A stretch of 64,000 nucleotides of DNA from Adiantum capillus-veneris (lineage: Eukaryota > Streptophyta > Polypodiopsida > Polypodiales > Pteridaceae): positions 71,876,412 through 71,940,411 of the forward strand of contig CM043963.1 of NCBI GenBank assembly GCA_014529385.2, in the 5' to 3' direction. Below are positions 21,985-33,047 of this stretch, in pieces; the first letter of the stretch is position 1, and every line of letters begins with the position of its first letter. Position numbers and translations under genes: made by a program. A model generated the notes under the pieces. It did not search any database. It saw only the letters and a program-made list of their open reading frames with translations, and was not told the DNA's origin.

Positions 21985-23116
21985 TGTGAGCGGGATGGAA
22001 ACACACACAACACCTCTATAATGGCTCGACACACACTCTTGGGATGATACACACATACACACTATGGGGCACCACTCGGCTTACACAACCCACCTGGCCG
22101 AGACAGGGAACACATCGACGATGGAGTGAGAGAAGAGAGACTATCCATTTTCCCACTCAACATAGAGATACACACACATACACCCAAAAAACTCAGCTCA
22201 AAAGAGGAATATTTTTTATGTGTAGATACAATTGATCTTGGGCCAATAGCAATGGGGCAAATCGCTCACACAATATGGATGAAATATGCTAGATACAATC
22301 ACAAATTGGAGCAGAGGCTTCGCTCAAAAAGAGAAACTTACATAGCCATAATAGAAGAAAAATAGTGAGGAATTGGGCAAAATGGACAGCACCATTGTGT
22401 CTGGAACGGCCAAAAACCCCAGTCTACAATATCAAAGTGCTCAAATCCGACCTCGGATGAACAGTTTATGACCAAAACAGGCTCCAAAAACATCAAAAAT
22501 TGAGTTGCGACTGTTCCCCCTCTTCTCTCCACACTTTGCTGGTTTTTTTCTCAGTTTTTTAAGTGTCCACACTTCACTTTATTCCTTGGGCACCTTTGGA
22601 CTTTTGATTGACCTCAAACGGACCCTGAACGGCCAAAAAATGGCCACCCAGTGCATTTTTGTCACCTTTCTACATCCATCCGCACACCTGGCACTCAACT
22701 TTTTCCAATAATTCATCCCAAAATCACGTGAAGTGGCCCCAAAATACAGTTCTCATGATGACCTTTCTGCGTAATTCATCATAAAGAACACCCCTGTTGT
22801 GTCCTCGCTTACCACGTGCAAGTATTGACCCCATTCGACCTCCTGACGCCATCTGACATGCCTGCTTACTTCATGGCAACGGCCCGCTGATAGATTCCTT
22901 GAGAAGCTTTACGCTCCACCAAATCCTCATTATTGTAGAAAAACACACTGATATTGGTGACAATGAAATCGATGTAATATGTACAAGCTGTCCCACCTAT
23001 ATACATGTGGGCCCCACGTAACCACCTGGCTCTAGAAAATGGGCAATCCTTTATTTGATGCACCATGCATGTGTATGTACATATGCATAATCACTTCTTC
23101 CAAAAAACTCCTAACA
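21985..23116 (-). repeat. 3' LTR of the Tat-lineage element
   Basis: Positions 21985-22485 match 29489-30020 in the same orientation (GAGCGGGATGGAAACACAC; CTCTTGGGATGATACACAC; CACCACTCGGCTTACACAAC). The - strand 3' end is ...CTCACA at 21985. The - strand start is less certain; TGTTAGGAGTTTTTTGG at about 23116, after a purine-rich stretch, is the best candidate and would give about 1.13 kb. Confidence 0.7.
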
Positions 23117-23380
23117 TAATTTGTCCATCCCCTAGCCTGCTAGATCATTCATGATCAGCAGCAACAAAAGAGATATGAGACTCGCCGCATCATAGGTCTC
23201 CTCATCCCTCACATACATTACTTGTTCTACAGACAGCTCATCTTACTCCACCATCATTAATCTATCATGATATAATTTAAGATGCAATCCATTTACCCTT
23301 CACTTATGTAGAATCCCATTCAGGTTAGCTAGCTGATATGTACCATTCGGAAAATAGTCCACTACCTTGAAAGGGCCTTC
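23117..23380 (-). other. Region between integrase and 3' LTR of the Tat-lineage element
   Basis: The integrase C-terminal frame fades out here (GPFKVVDYFPNGTYQL is readable in part at about 23320-23380 on the - strand). No other gene seen. Confidence 0.5.
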
Positions 23381-24402
23381 TCACTTAATTTGAAACTTCT
23401 TTTGGAGTGTCTTGTCCAGCTTACTGTTGTAGCGCAAAACCAAGTCATGTTTCTTGATACCCTTACTTTTGAACTTTTCATTTATCTTTTCTAAAGCCTT
23501 ATCTTGCATCTGCCCATAATGTTCCAATGCGCTCATCATATCCAGTTGAACCTCTTGTAATTGTAAGAGCCTCTCTTTGAATGAATCACTGGACCGCCCA
23601 AGCAACTTCTCTAACATCTTGACCATAGGCAACTCTACTTCCATAGGCAATAGTGCTTCCTTTCCATATACCAAATGAAATGGAGTAAACCCTGTACCTG
23701 TCTTTACCGAAGTACGGTAAGCCCATAATGCACTAGGAAATTCCAAATTCCAATTCTTTCCTTGGTGCTTTCTCACTTTCGAAAGAATTTGTACCAACTC
23801 ACCATTGAATCTTTCATTTAAGCCATTACATTATGGATAATAAGGAGTGGTATGCTGGTGCCTAATATTCATCTTTGCGCATAAAAAGTCTAACAGTTTA
23901 GCTCTAAATCCTGGCCCCTTGTCCAAAAGTAGCTCTAGTGGCACCCCAAACTTACAACATATTTCATCGTACACAATTTTTTCCACCTCCTTTGCAGTGA
24001 TTTGTTTTACTGCTATAGCCTTGCCCATCTAGAGAGATAGTTCACTGTAGTCAAAATATAGCTTTTTCCCCTGCTTGTGATAGGTAACGGGCCTATTGCA
24101 TCAATCCCCCACTTTTCAAACACATCAAATGCCATAATGGTTTCTTGTAGCTATAGCTTCAACACTCTCTTCCCAAATTCTTGACACCTATTGCAAGACC
24201 TACACCAATGGTGAACATCCTTGTGAAAACTAGGCCATACATACCCCTCTTGCAAGATCTTATGCAAGGTGACCTTTAGAGCAAAATGTCCGCCACATGC
24301 ACCTTGATGATTCTCTTCCAAAACTCTATAAAGATCCTCCCGCCAAGGTACACGTCTCAACACAAGATCAACCCCTTTCATGTACAAGACATCACCAATC
24401 AA
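23381..24402 (-). pseudogene. Integrase of the Tat-lineage element
   Basis: Zinc-binding HHCC domain at 24402-24151 (NHQGACGGHFALKVTLHKIL...CRSCNRCQEFG). The core at 24028-23831 has CKFGVPLELLLDKGPGF, where the second Asp sits in DKGPGF (usually DRG..F). NERFNGELVQ at about 23805 carries the catalytic Glu, after a stop. The C-terminal part at 23797-23381 has LWAYRTSVKTGTGFTPFHLV and YGKEALLPMEVELP, typical of plant Ty3/gypsy. Frame breaks fall between the three parts. The enzyme would insert element DNA into nuclear chromosomes; this copy cannot. Confidence 0.9.
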
Positions 24403-24405
24403 TTT

Positions 24406-25116
24406 TTATCTAGATGCTCTACGCACAAAACCATACTTCTTAGACTTTTGAATGTCCTTCGGAAGGATTCCTGTTAGCAAAAACTCCTCTTCTTGAGACA
24501 AACTTTCCCGGCCATGATAAAGTGGTAAATTGGTCCTTAACACAAATAGATTCCCAATCATGCTTTGAGCTGCTTCATGTGCCTCTTTATTTAGAGAACA
24601 CTCAATGTGTCTAATGCTCCATGCTTTGAACTTTTTTAACAAGCCTTTAATTCTGAAACACATTTCCTTCAATGAGGTGTTCTTGCTCTTCCACACACCC
24701 AATACTTTCTTCAGAACTAACAAGGCATCACCTTTTATGCTCAACCTTCTAATCCCATGCTTCAAACAAATGTGTAATTCGGCTTCCAATGTAGCATATT
24801 CAGCCTCATTGTTACTATGAGCATCCAATTTGAACCCTCTCTTGCATACTAGCTTCCCCTCTGGATCATAAAGTGCTATACCCCCTGAAGCCGCATCATG
24901 GCTCTTTTTGTATGAGGCATCAAAGAACAACACATGTGCATTGCTGATCTGTGGCACTTCTTCAACTACCCTTCTCACCACCTCTTCCTTAACAAGGAGG
25001 GGATTCTCCTTGTAAGTCAAAAAATTAGCTAGGGTAGCCCTTGCACTGTCTTCCACTAAAAAAGAGAATTCAAACTCTTGCAACTCAATTACCCATTCCT
25101 TGACCACATTTGACAT
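24406..25116 (-). pseudogene. Second (archaeal-type) RNase H domain of the Tat-lineage element
   Basis: A 236-codon open frame that follows the normal RNase H and precedes integrase. It carries a complete additional RNase HI-like domain: D66 in VLFFDASYKK, E104 in SNNEAEYATLEAEL, D130 in SIKGDALLVLKK, and an NKEAHEAA motif in which His180 replaces the usual fourth Asp. Two RNase H domains in one pol are a hallmark of the Tat lineage. The frame after the domain (QSMIGNLFVLRT...FLLTGILP) links to integrase. It is open throughout but detached from the rest of pol by stops, so it is marked as part of a pseudogene. Confidence 0.85.
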
Positions 25117-25134
25117 ATTAGTTCCAATAATTAA

Positions 25135-25637
25135 CTATGGTAAAAAGGCGTAACTTGTTAAGAAAACAAAAGGTCGTGATAGCAAGTAATGACAAAATTG
25201 TCGACAAGCAAATATTACACTGGCCATTGCTAGCTCTACTTCCAAAAATTGCCTTTCTGCCACCAACTTCACTCGGCTTGCACAATACATTGGCCTCATA
25301 TAAAGGATGCCCTTCCCCTTTTGCAATAGCATGGCTCCAATGGCATCATCCAATCAGGAGCCTTCATGGCTGACAACCTCCCTAACACCTCTTTCACCTC
25401 TTGAAACACTGCTTCACATTTGTCATCCCATTGCAATGGATCATGCTTTGCCACTAGTTGTAATGGATAAAGGAGCTGTGAAGACAATGGAATAAAACAC
25501 GCCAGGTACTTCACTTTGTGTATAAAGGTTGCCAATTGCTTCGTACTTGTAGGTGATGGAAGAAGAATAATAGACTTAACCTTGTATGGATCATCCTCAA
25601 TGCCATTTTCTGACACCATATGGCCCAATAACTTCAC
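25135..25637 (-). pseudogene. RT connection and first RNase H of the Tat-lineage element
   Basis: 25637-25296 reads KLLGHMVSENGIEDDPYKVK and STKQLATFIHKVKYLACFIP, the RT thumb/connection. After a frameshift, 25353-25135 reads DDAIGAMLLQKGKGIL, PMYCASRVKLVAERQFLEVE and FCHYLLSRPFVFLTS, the Ty3-type RNase H (Asp at its start; the Glu lies in FLEVELAMASVIFA). The end of the domain is broken by stops before 25116. Confidence 0.85.
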
Positions 25638-26230
25638 CCTTGGCTATGCTAGATGAAATTTCTTTGGATTTAATTTTCCTCCACATTCATCATATCAAGC
25701 GAATACCATCTTCAACTTCTCATGGTGTTCAGCTCTACTGCTGTAGACACAGAAGTCGTCCATAAAAGCTTTAACACAACTACCAATGAATGGTGCCAAT
25801 ACCTAATTTGCTCTCTCTTGATAGAAAGATGGTCAATTTGACAACTCAAATGGCAATACCGTGTAGCAATAACAACCCCATGGCGTAATGAAAGTTGTCT
25901 TTGTTCGGTCTTTAAGAGCAATCTTCAACTGAAAATAGCCTGAAAAACCATCACAGACACTGTAGCTCTCATAAATTTCCACTGAATCCAAGATCTGATC
26001 AATGAATGGAAGAGGGTATGGGTTCTTCTTAGTGGATACATTTAAGGGCTTAAAATCTACACAAATCCTCCACTTTCCATGCTTCTTTGGGCTAACCACT
26101 ACTGGACTCACCCATTCTGTGGTATCTACTGGGACTATGAACCCTACCTTTAATAACTTGTCCACCTCTTCCCGCAAGCAAGGCTTCCATCTGCTCTTAA
26201 ACCATCCTTCTTAGCCTTTGCCACACTGGC
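25638..26230 (-). pseudogene. Reverse transcriptase of the Tat-lineage element
   Basis: Starts with ELKEGAKPVWQRLRRM (26197-26250) and VDKLLKVGFIVPVDTTEWVS. It continues with KHGKWRICVDFKPLNVSTKK and YSVCDGFSGYFQLKIA (first catalytic Asp in DGFSGY) and TFITPWGCYCYTVLPFEL. In another frame near 25750 comes FMDDFCVYSS, the xxDD catalytic pair as FMDD. At least two frame changes. The enzyme copies element RNA into DNA in cytoplasmic particles. Confidence 0.9.
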
Positions 26231-26617
26231 TTAGCACCTTCCTTCAGCTCTATATGCATCTCTTCTCCCTTGAACCCTCTAATCTCTTCATATGAAGTAA
26301 TGAACAAATCAAGAAAACTAGCCAGCATGTGCAAATATATCTCCTTGTCCATAGTTGAGAGGTTTCCACTGATCATTTGTGTCATCAATTCTTGCTTCTT
26401 TGACAATTTAACCTTGGTTTGCATCAGCCCTTCAATCACTTCGTAAGGCCCTTCACTTTCATCTTCAATATCATTTGCAAATGCAACTAAACTTGACTCG
26501 TGGATTTGTTTTTCCATCAAAAGAAATGCAACATCAACATCCTCAACAATACTATCACTGTCGTCGTCAGTCTCTGGAATATTCTTTATCACTAGACTCA
26601 TCATCATCTTCATAAAG
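26231..26617 (-). pseudogene. Protease-RT linker of the Tat-lineage element
   Basis: Part of a 171-codon frame (26712-26197). It holds an acidic stretch (PETDDDSDSIVEDVDVAFLL) and MASFLDLFITSYEEIRGF just before RT. Such acidic linkers are usual between protease and RT in plant Ty3/gypsy elements. No catalytic motif. Confidence 0.7.
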
Positions 26618-27001
26618 TTACTCCAATCGTTTCCTTGTGTCCATATTATATAGCTTCTTGGCATCTGTGTTTCCATAGAGGCTAATCGTACCACGTCTCC
26701 AATCTTGAACAACTCCCACTGGACGTAACCATGGTCTGCCCAATATAATAGGATATGCTCCCAACCCCGCTGGCATCACATGAAAATCAACCACTTCCTT
26801 TGCATCATAGGCCTCCACTTCTAAGCTTTTTACAACACCCAAACATTTTACTTTTTGATGGTTTGCCAATCTGATCCAAAAGCATGACACCCCAGTCACT
26901 GTAAGACCCATCTTCTCAACGCATGAGTGTGTTATGACACATATTTGGGCTCCACCGTCACCATAACCTTGTCCCAGATTTTTTTTTTTTGTGCCACACA
27001 T
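26618..27001 (-). pseudogene. Aspartic protease of the Tat-lineage element
   Basis: A 127-codon frame. The active-site loop is DGGAQICVITHSCVEKMG (D15-G-G-A; usually D-S/T-G-A), followed by LGAYPIILGRPWLRPVGVV, the conserved C-terminal ILGRPWL motif. The frame starts at an A/T homopolymer (about 26979-26991) that shifts it relative to gag. The enzyme cuts the polyprotein. Confidence 0.8.
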
Positions 27002-28560
27002 CTACTATTAGACAAATGTATGGTAGCTCATCCATCGCCAACACCTTCACTAAACCTCTCTCTAGTTCTTTCTCCATTGGGTTAACCATCCTCTTCCACT
27101 CTTGCTTTAGCTTAGGCACTATCTCTATAAGCTGCCCAAAAGTAACATCTGCTTTCTTGCTTGTCAGATCCTCCTTCAAGTCATAGCTTAATTGCCCATC
27201 CCCTAGTGGAAAATTTGAAACATGAAACTTGCGACGAGCCCTTCTTTTTCTCTTGGCCTTGAAATCCTTGTCTTCATGGCTCTTTCCCTTCTTCTTGCTA
27301 GGACCTGGGGAACTTCTTCCTTCCTTATCCTGTGTGGTCCTCTTCTCAATAGGCATCACTAGTGTATCCTCTAGCTTTGCTGCCTTCTCCAAGGTGACCA
27401 CACTTATCACTTTTGTCTTTCCCTTTTCCTCTTGGGTTAATCCACTGGTTTCTTCTTCTCCCTTAATTTCAATGCCATAATCATTTGACCTGGTTAGCAC
27501 CTGTCTTGGCAATGGATACATGTCTCCCCCCATCCTTTGTGGCTTATCACATTGTGGGCTGATGTATCCCAACTCTCCACAATTATAACACGTGGATGTC
27601 TGCCTCCAGAACCTACTATTTCTTTGTCCAACACCATTCATAGGTTTTTCTTCACCTCCTGGCTGATTTGCAAACCTCCCTTGACCTCGATGATTTTCCA
27701 CATCACCTAGCATGTTTAGGCTAAGATCCTTCATTAAATCTACCACTTGCCTCATGTCTTGCCTTAGCCCATCATCTTGAACTACTGTAGTGACCACTGC
27801 TGGCATAACCTGAGGAGTAACAGAAATCACTGGTTCATGATGAACCTCTGGCAGGCGACCTTGCAAAGAATCCATAGGCTGAAATTCAGACCTCCTGGGC
27901 AAAGACTCTACTCCTATCTGACTCATTCTTCTCAGCTTCGACTCTTTGTTCCTCACTACCTCTAGTGCATCTTCATATGTCCTAGGCTTCTTTAGCTCCA
28001 CTTTCCAACGTATATTCTCCCAAAGACCAACCAAGAACTTGTCCTTCTTCATCATGTCAGGTGGGGGTACCTGTGGTGCTAAGGCCTTGCACATCGCTCC
28101 CATGCCATTGAAAACCTACATATGTACGCATCTACTAGCTCACCTTCCCTTTGCACCAAACCCTGTACTTCTTGCCACACTTTGTTAGGATCTTCTATCT
28201 TCACAAACTCCACTTCCAATCCATGCCTTAGATTGTCCCTATTTAATCTCACAGGTGGATCGGCCGCACACAACTACTCTTCAAATGCTTTGCACCAAAC
28301 TCATGCATCACTCTTCAAACAAATTTGGAGAAGATGTAACATCTACACAGGATCATGAATCTGGTTGCTATTGCAGGCAACCTCCATCTATTCCAAAAAG
28401 TCTTCCACATCTTCGTCACTTCTTCCATGAAATTCCAGATAAGAGAAAGCCATGGCTACCCAAGTTTTAATGCTTTGAGAACCCCTTCTAACACAGGTGC
28501 AAGAACCCAAAACTTTCTACTGACTCAATCCCCTGAAACTTCAATGGAGCTCATCTTCAG
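26958..28560 (-). pseudogene. Gag of the Tat-lineage element
   Basis: N-terminal part (28560-28079): MSSIEVSGD then stop, FSYLEFHGRSDEDVEDFLE, and LCAADPPVRLNRDN..VWQEVQGLVQREGELVDAY, the gag core with several stops. From 28103 a 381-codon open frame continues (PPPDMMKKDKFLVGLWENIR, YEDALEVVRNKE) to a zinc knuckle CYNCGELGYISPQC at residues 172-185, where the metal-binding His is Tyr180. A long Lys-rich tail follows (KKKGKSHEDKDFKAKRKRRA). The frame runs into protease across the homopolymer near 26985. Confidence 0.85.
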
Positions 28561-29463
28561 ATAAAAAAAAACACATGCACATCAAATGAGTTTTCATAGC
28601 TAATCATCGAAATTGCAATAAGCAAAGGGGATTCCAGTATCTCTCTTAATCTTCTTGGCCAAAACATAAAGACTATGCACTGTTGCAAAAAATCTTCCTG
28701 GACATATGAACATTTATCTAGATTCTTTGTGCTAAATGAAAAGGAGTGAATTGAGGTCCGTTTTGATCGTCCATTAAAGCCAACCATGCAGCTCTCAAGA
28801 AGGTACACCTGACTTATCCTCTAATTTTACCAAAATTTTAGCAGCATAACAACATAAATGGCTCAAAAGACCAAAAACCAGCCATCACAACTTGGAAAAT
28901 TTTGTCAGAGTTTTCCCAGAAGTAGAACAATAAGAACCCAAAATATAGATTGTATATGTATGCATAACCTGCCAACAATGGAACCCAAGCATGAAATCAC
29001 TAGTACATAGCCTATGAGGAGGTCAGGAAAAGGGTGCTCCAGCCACTTGTATCATCGAAAGGATCTCATATTTGAGAATCCCCCAGCTCAATAAAACCTC
29101 ACCTCGACCCTCTCACGAAGGCATATCCAAATCTCGTATAGTCAAGTCTAAAAAATGACTATCTTCAAGACCAAGGCTTAAAAATGGCTAGGACTACCAA
29201 ATAAAACCAAGTATGGATCCACAAAGACGTACAATGGCAGTATCCACAAGTAACATACAATACAAGACAATGTGCTCAAGCAGGGGCCAAATGAAGCATA
29301 CCCATGGCAACTGCAAGTGAATTTCACTTGCCAGTATATCACTCTACTCCAGCTACCTGTACCTATGTGAATCACTTGTACCTATAATCTGTAACTTGTA
29401 ACCTGTAATCTGTGATTTGTAATCTGCAACCTATAATCTCAAAGCTGAAGGCACTCGAAGAAG
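28561..29463 (-). other. Untranslated leader of the Tat-lineage element
   Basis: About 0.9 kb between the primer site and the gag start, AT-rich, no coding signature. Near 29380-29440 there is a short-period repeat (CTGTAACTTGTAACCTGTAA and diverged copies). Confidence 0.55.
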
Positions 29464-29482
29464 ATCCTCCGTGGGGGCGCCA
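29464..29482 (-). promoter_or_regulatory. Primer binding site of the Tat-lineage element
   Basis: On the - strand TGGCGCCCCCACGGAGGAT, six bases after the 5' LTR end. TGGCGCC is the tRNA-Asp-like core used by Tat/Athila elements; the remainder diverges from the perfect tRNA-Asp match at 11180. A similar site (TGGTGCCCCCACGTAGGAC) serves the gag-only element at 50998. Confidence 0.75.
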
Positions 29483-29488
29483 AAAGAA

Positions 29489-29661
29489 TGTGAGCGAGAT
29501 GGAAACACACACCGCCTCTATAATGGATCGACATATACTCTTGGGATGATACACACACACATTATGGGACACCACTCGGCTTACACAACCCACCTAGCCG
29601 AGACAGGGAACACACCGATTGAGTGAGAGGAGGGAGACTATCCATTTGCCCACTCAACACA

Positions 29662-29710
<49 letters not shown>

Positions 29711-30020
29711 CCCAAAAAAATCAGCTCAAAAGAGGAAGATTTTTGATGTTTAGATACAATTGAGCTTGGGCCAACACCAATGGGGCAAATCGCTCACACA
29801 ATATGGATGAAATATGCCAGATACAATCACAAATTGGAGCAGAGGCTTCGCTCAAAGGAGAAACTTACACAACCAAAACAATAGAAAAGCAGTGAGAAAT
29901 TTGGTAAAATGGATAGCGCCACTGCATCCGGAACAGCCAAAGACCCCAATCTACAATATCAAAGTGCTTCAAATCCGACCTCGAATGAGCAGTTTATGGC
30001 CAAAATAGGCTCCAAAAATA
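29489..30020 (-). repeat. 5' LTR of the Tat-lineage element, truncated
   Basis: Same orientation as 21985-22485 and clearly homologous up to GGCTCCAAAAA (about 30016), after which similarity stops, so more than half of the LTR is missing. An (AC)n tract at 29663-29708 has grown from a much shorter ATACACACACATACACCC in the 3' LTR. Confidence 0.8.
29663..29708. repeat. (AC)n microsatellite in the 5' LTR
   Basis: About 23 AC units; the sister LTR has only a short interrupted tract at 22170-22186. Confidence 0.95.
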
Positions 30021-30944
30021 GCATAGCACTCATGATGGATTGCTCAAGTACCAGTTTGGAATGCATAGAATGAGGAAAGTGAGTCTAGAGAAAATATTTT
30101 GATCAAATACTCTTAAAAAGACAAAGTCTGCTCTTGCACAAGCTATCTATTTTACAAGCGGTTCTATGTTGATGGTCACACGAGATCTATGGAAGCATGC
30201 ATGGAAGAAGATCGGTGTGTATGGTGCTGGTTTTTTCCCTCCATCATATCACTAGTTGTGCACAACGTTCTTGTAAGGTCTCTGACCCCGATCAAAAAGA
30301 GCACCCTTGTACCATGAAACAAACATAATAGAAAAAGTTACTATTTTTAGCAGTTTTCCAAATTCTGTCAGTGCCATGATGTTCAGAATGTTTTAAAGCT
30401 TCGAAATGTGAATTAAAATAATTTTTGTAAAAAAATTCCAACAATAGCAAGTTTTTGGTCACTCGACCCGTCCAGTTTTGATCGTCTCGAAAAACTACAC
30501 CAGTACCCCGAATTTCAAAAAAATGCATTTTCGGACCCCTGGGGCTGCTAAATATGGGAGGTACTCGGGCCAGTACGTCTTAGTTAGAGCTTCGCATAGC
30601 AATTTTCGGCATCAAAATCCGACTCGTGTGACCCGTTTTAGCTTAGAACCAAATTTCCTAAAAATTGTTCGGGGAGGTACCGGGGGCCCGGGACCTCCCC
30701 CGGGGGCCCGGGACTGTGTGGGAACAGGTTCCAGCTCACTCCAGATCAGCTTTAGCGGCTAGGGGGCACCCTCTTGCCTTGTGGGAGTCTTTGGGAAGCT
30801 GCCAAGCCAGTAACTAAGTCTCAGACTCAGTTAACCAAGCCAACCTGACACTTGGTGGGTAGGGGAACTGAACTTGCCAATGCGGAGACTGAGTGCTCAC
30901 TCAGATGCTTATAACAGCACAAATCGATTTTCAGCTTGTAGGAG
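30021..30944. other. Unassigned region, GC-rich near 30670-30715
   Basis: No coding sequence recognised. Contains two direct copies of CGGGGGCCCGGGAC at about 30678-30712, embedded in a self-complementary stretch. It may be the promoter side of the hAT-type gene downstream, or the remains of another LTR; no terminal motif decides this. Confidence 0.4.
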
Positions 30945-30946
30945 CC

Positions 30947-30955
30947 TATTTAAAG
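30947..30955 (+). promoter_or_regulatory. Possible TATA box
   Basis: TATTTAAAG in GAGCCTATTTAAAGACC, placed before a CA-rich leader and upstream of the transposase-like exons at 31907 and 33048. No transcription start evidence. Confidence 0.35.
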
Positions 30956-30959
30956 ACCT

Positions 30960-30984
30960 GCACACACAGACACACAGACACACA

Positions 30985-31042
<58 letters not shown>

Positions 31043-31043
31043 C
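30960..31043. repeat. (CA)n microsatellite, partly interrupted
   Basis: Starts as CACACAGA units, then a pure CA run to about 31040, with a further degenerate CA-rich tail to 31081. The ORFs here (poly-TH, poly-CV) are artefacts. Confidence 0.95.
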
Positions 31044-31906
31044 TCACACACACAGTGCACACACAGACACACCTACACACACTCTGGGAAGGTGCTGCCG
31101 GAACACACACCTTTTGAAGGAGAAGCAAGGAGGGAGGTGCTGTCAAATTCTCGCCTCAAGAAGCTCGATTAGATCAAAGAATTGAGAGGATTATCAGCCC
31201 TTAATCACGGTAACCACGGTTTAATTAATGCTTTTTGCAAATCCTTTTCATTACCATCTAAATTTCTCGTCTATTATGCTTATTCCTAGTCGTAATTCTC
31301 TATAATTACTCTCTAAATTCTTCTTAACCATATTCTATTATGTAATCATCATCCCATAGCTGAATTATCAGCCATTCATCACTCTTAATTAATGATTAGT
31401 GCACGATTATTAGAATTTTCTCTCTCTAGGTAGCATAGAAATTAATCGGTAAGCTAGTAATTGTGTAGATTGATGAGAATCACTCTTTCTATCACGCATT
31501 AATATTGTAGCTAAGTTAGATCCATCTCTGTTATGCATTAAGATATAATTAAGGTAAGATTAATATGTCATTAAGTCTCTAAGAGGTGGTTTTTCTCACA
31601 CCTATGCATGCGATGATTCTGCACCCTCTAATTGCTAGGAAAGAGATTAATTGTGCTTAATACATCTCTCTGGTAATTCCATTAGTGAAATCCTATTATT
31701 CTTAATCATGTAAGCTGAGTAATTATCATTTAGAGCCGGTTCCCATAGGATTATGCATCATCCATAATGATTGCTATATGGAAAAATCTAAACCCCTCAT
31801 ATAGCAGGCATTGTTTGATGTTGCTAATCTATCATTTGGCTTGTTATGACGCTTGCGGACATTAGATCTTTTCTCCAAGTTAACCATTTTAATTAGTGAG
31901 TTTAAA

Positions 31907-32077
31907 ATGGCCCCGGTTAAGAGGACTCACTTTGGTGGAGCCCACGACCACGAGGCAGGAACGAGCAAGGTGAACGGGAAGAGAAAAGCTCCCATGGAGG
32001 AACAAATACCGGCCATCTCACGAGCCATCGACGAAGAAATGGAAGAGGTAGATCATAATTTCATTCAATTTGTTTAA
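31907..32077 (+). CDS. Possible first coding exon upstream of the hAT-type remnant
   Basis: The ATG at 31907 opens MAPVKRTHFGGAHDHEAGTS, followed by KRKAPMEEQIPAISRAIDEE and a stop at about 32075. A GT inside GAAGAG|GTAGATC (about 32047) could be a donor. The composition is higher in G+C than the flanks and looks protein-coding, but I recognise no domain. It could be the N-terminus of the transposase gene at 33048 or an unrelated small gene. Confidence 0.3.
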   Translation: MAPVKRTHFGGAHDHEAGTSKVNGKRKAPMEEQIPAISRAIDEEMEEVDHNFIQFV

Positions 32078-33047
32078 TTTAACATTGCACACGTTTAGTT
32101 AGGAATGAAAATATCCCCAAACATGTTGGAGAAATCTGACGAAAACCTCGGCATTGAATTCATTGTACATTAAGTTCTAAAGTAGGAAGGAAATGATTGA
32201 TGGGTATGCTGGTTGCAATTAGGAAAGAATGTCTGCTAGGGAAAATTTAGCTTGACATGTTCATTTTATTTCCAATGTTGAATCAGTCCTGACCCCCCTA
32301 CTGATCACAGGGGGCAGAGTTCCTTGTTAAGGGCTCTTGAATCCACGACTTGCTTTCTATGCGGTGGATACCCACGACTTGCTTTCTATGCGGTGGGAAC
32401 CCACGTCTTGCTTTCTATGCGTTGGGAGTGTCCATGACGTGCTTTCTATGCGATGGACATACCTAGTTGTATGGGCAGCTAGGCGACAACGGGAGGAGTG
32501 AACTCTCGCTGGAGGGGGGATGTTGTACCTCCAGAACATTGGAACTTTTATGAATAAGTTTGAGTATAATTTTTACTAGAATTCTGTCTTGGTGCTGTTT
32601 GCAATACTGGTTGAAGGGCTGTATTAACGAACAATGTGATTCGGAATTAAACAAGGAATCTTTATGTTGAACAACCTTTGTGGTAGTAATTAGGTCACAC
32701 AAGGAAGTGTGAGTGTGGGGGTGGAAAGTGGGGGCTTGGCTCAGGTTGCCAATGCCTACGAGATGGGTGGTCCCGATTGGTCGCGAACTCTCTGTCCCCA
32801 TTGTGCTTACTTCGATATTAGTAATACTCATTGCCCCTAGAGCGGTGAAATCTCGAGTGTACGTGCCTCTGAAACATGGGGAAAAAGGCACTCGGGGTTT
32901 CTCTACTCTTGGAAGATGGGTCTTAGGATCGCTAGATAGTTCAAGTACGCTTCCCCTGTGAGGTGGAGCTAGATCTCCCTGCTAGTAGGCTCGAACTCGA
33001 CTCACTTTGTGATGAGAGATCGTCCGCTAGTCGAACCTTGAACCATT
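32078..33047. other. Region between the two putative exons
   Basis: No coding region recognised. It contains the 4-copy tandem repeat at 32343-32460. The stretch 32700-33040 (GGTGGTCCCGATTGGTC, GAGCGGTGAAATCTCGAG) is unlike its AT-rich surroundings but shows no motif. Confidence 0.4.
32343..32460 (+). repeat. Tandem repeat, 4 x about 29-31 bp
   Basis: Units at 32343, 32372, 32401 and 32432 built on CCACGACTTGCTTTCTATGC followed by GGTGG. Each unit has short complementary ends (CCAC / GTGG), so each can form a small hairpin. Confidence 0.9.

Noticed and set aside
22866-23066. Possible envelope-like ORF near the 3' end of the Tat-lineage element
   Set aside because: Only 66 codons with no signal peptide or coiled coil, and it lies within the probable LTR.
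30874-31185. Poly-Thr-His ORFs around the CA repeat
   Set aside because: Microsatellite artefact.
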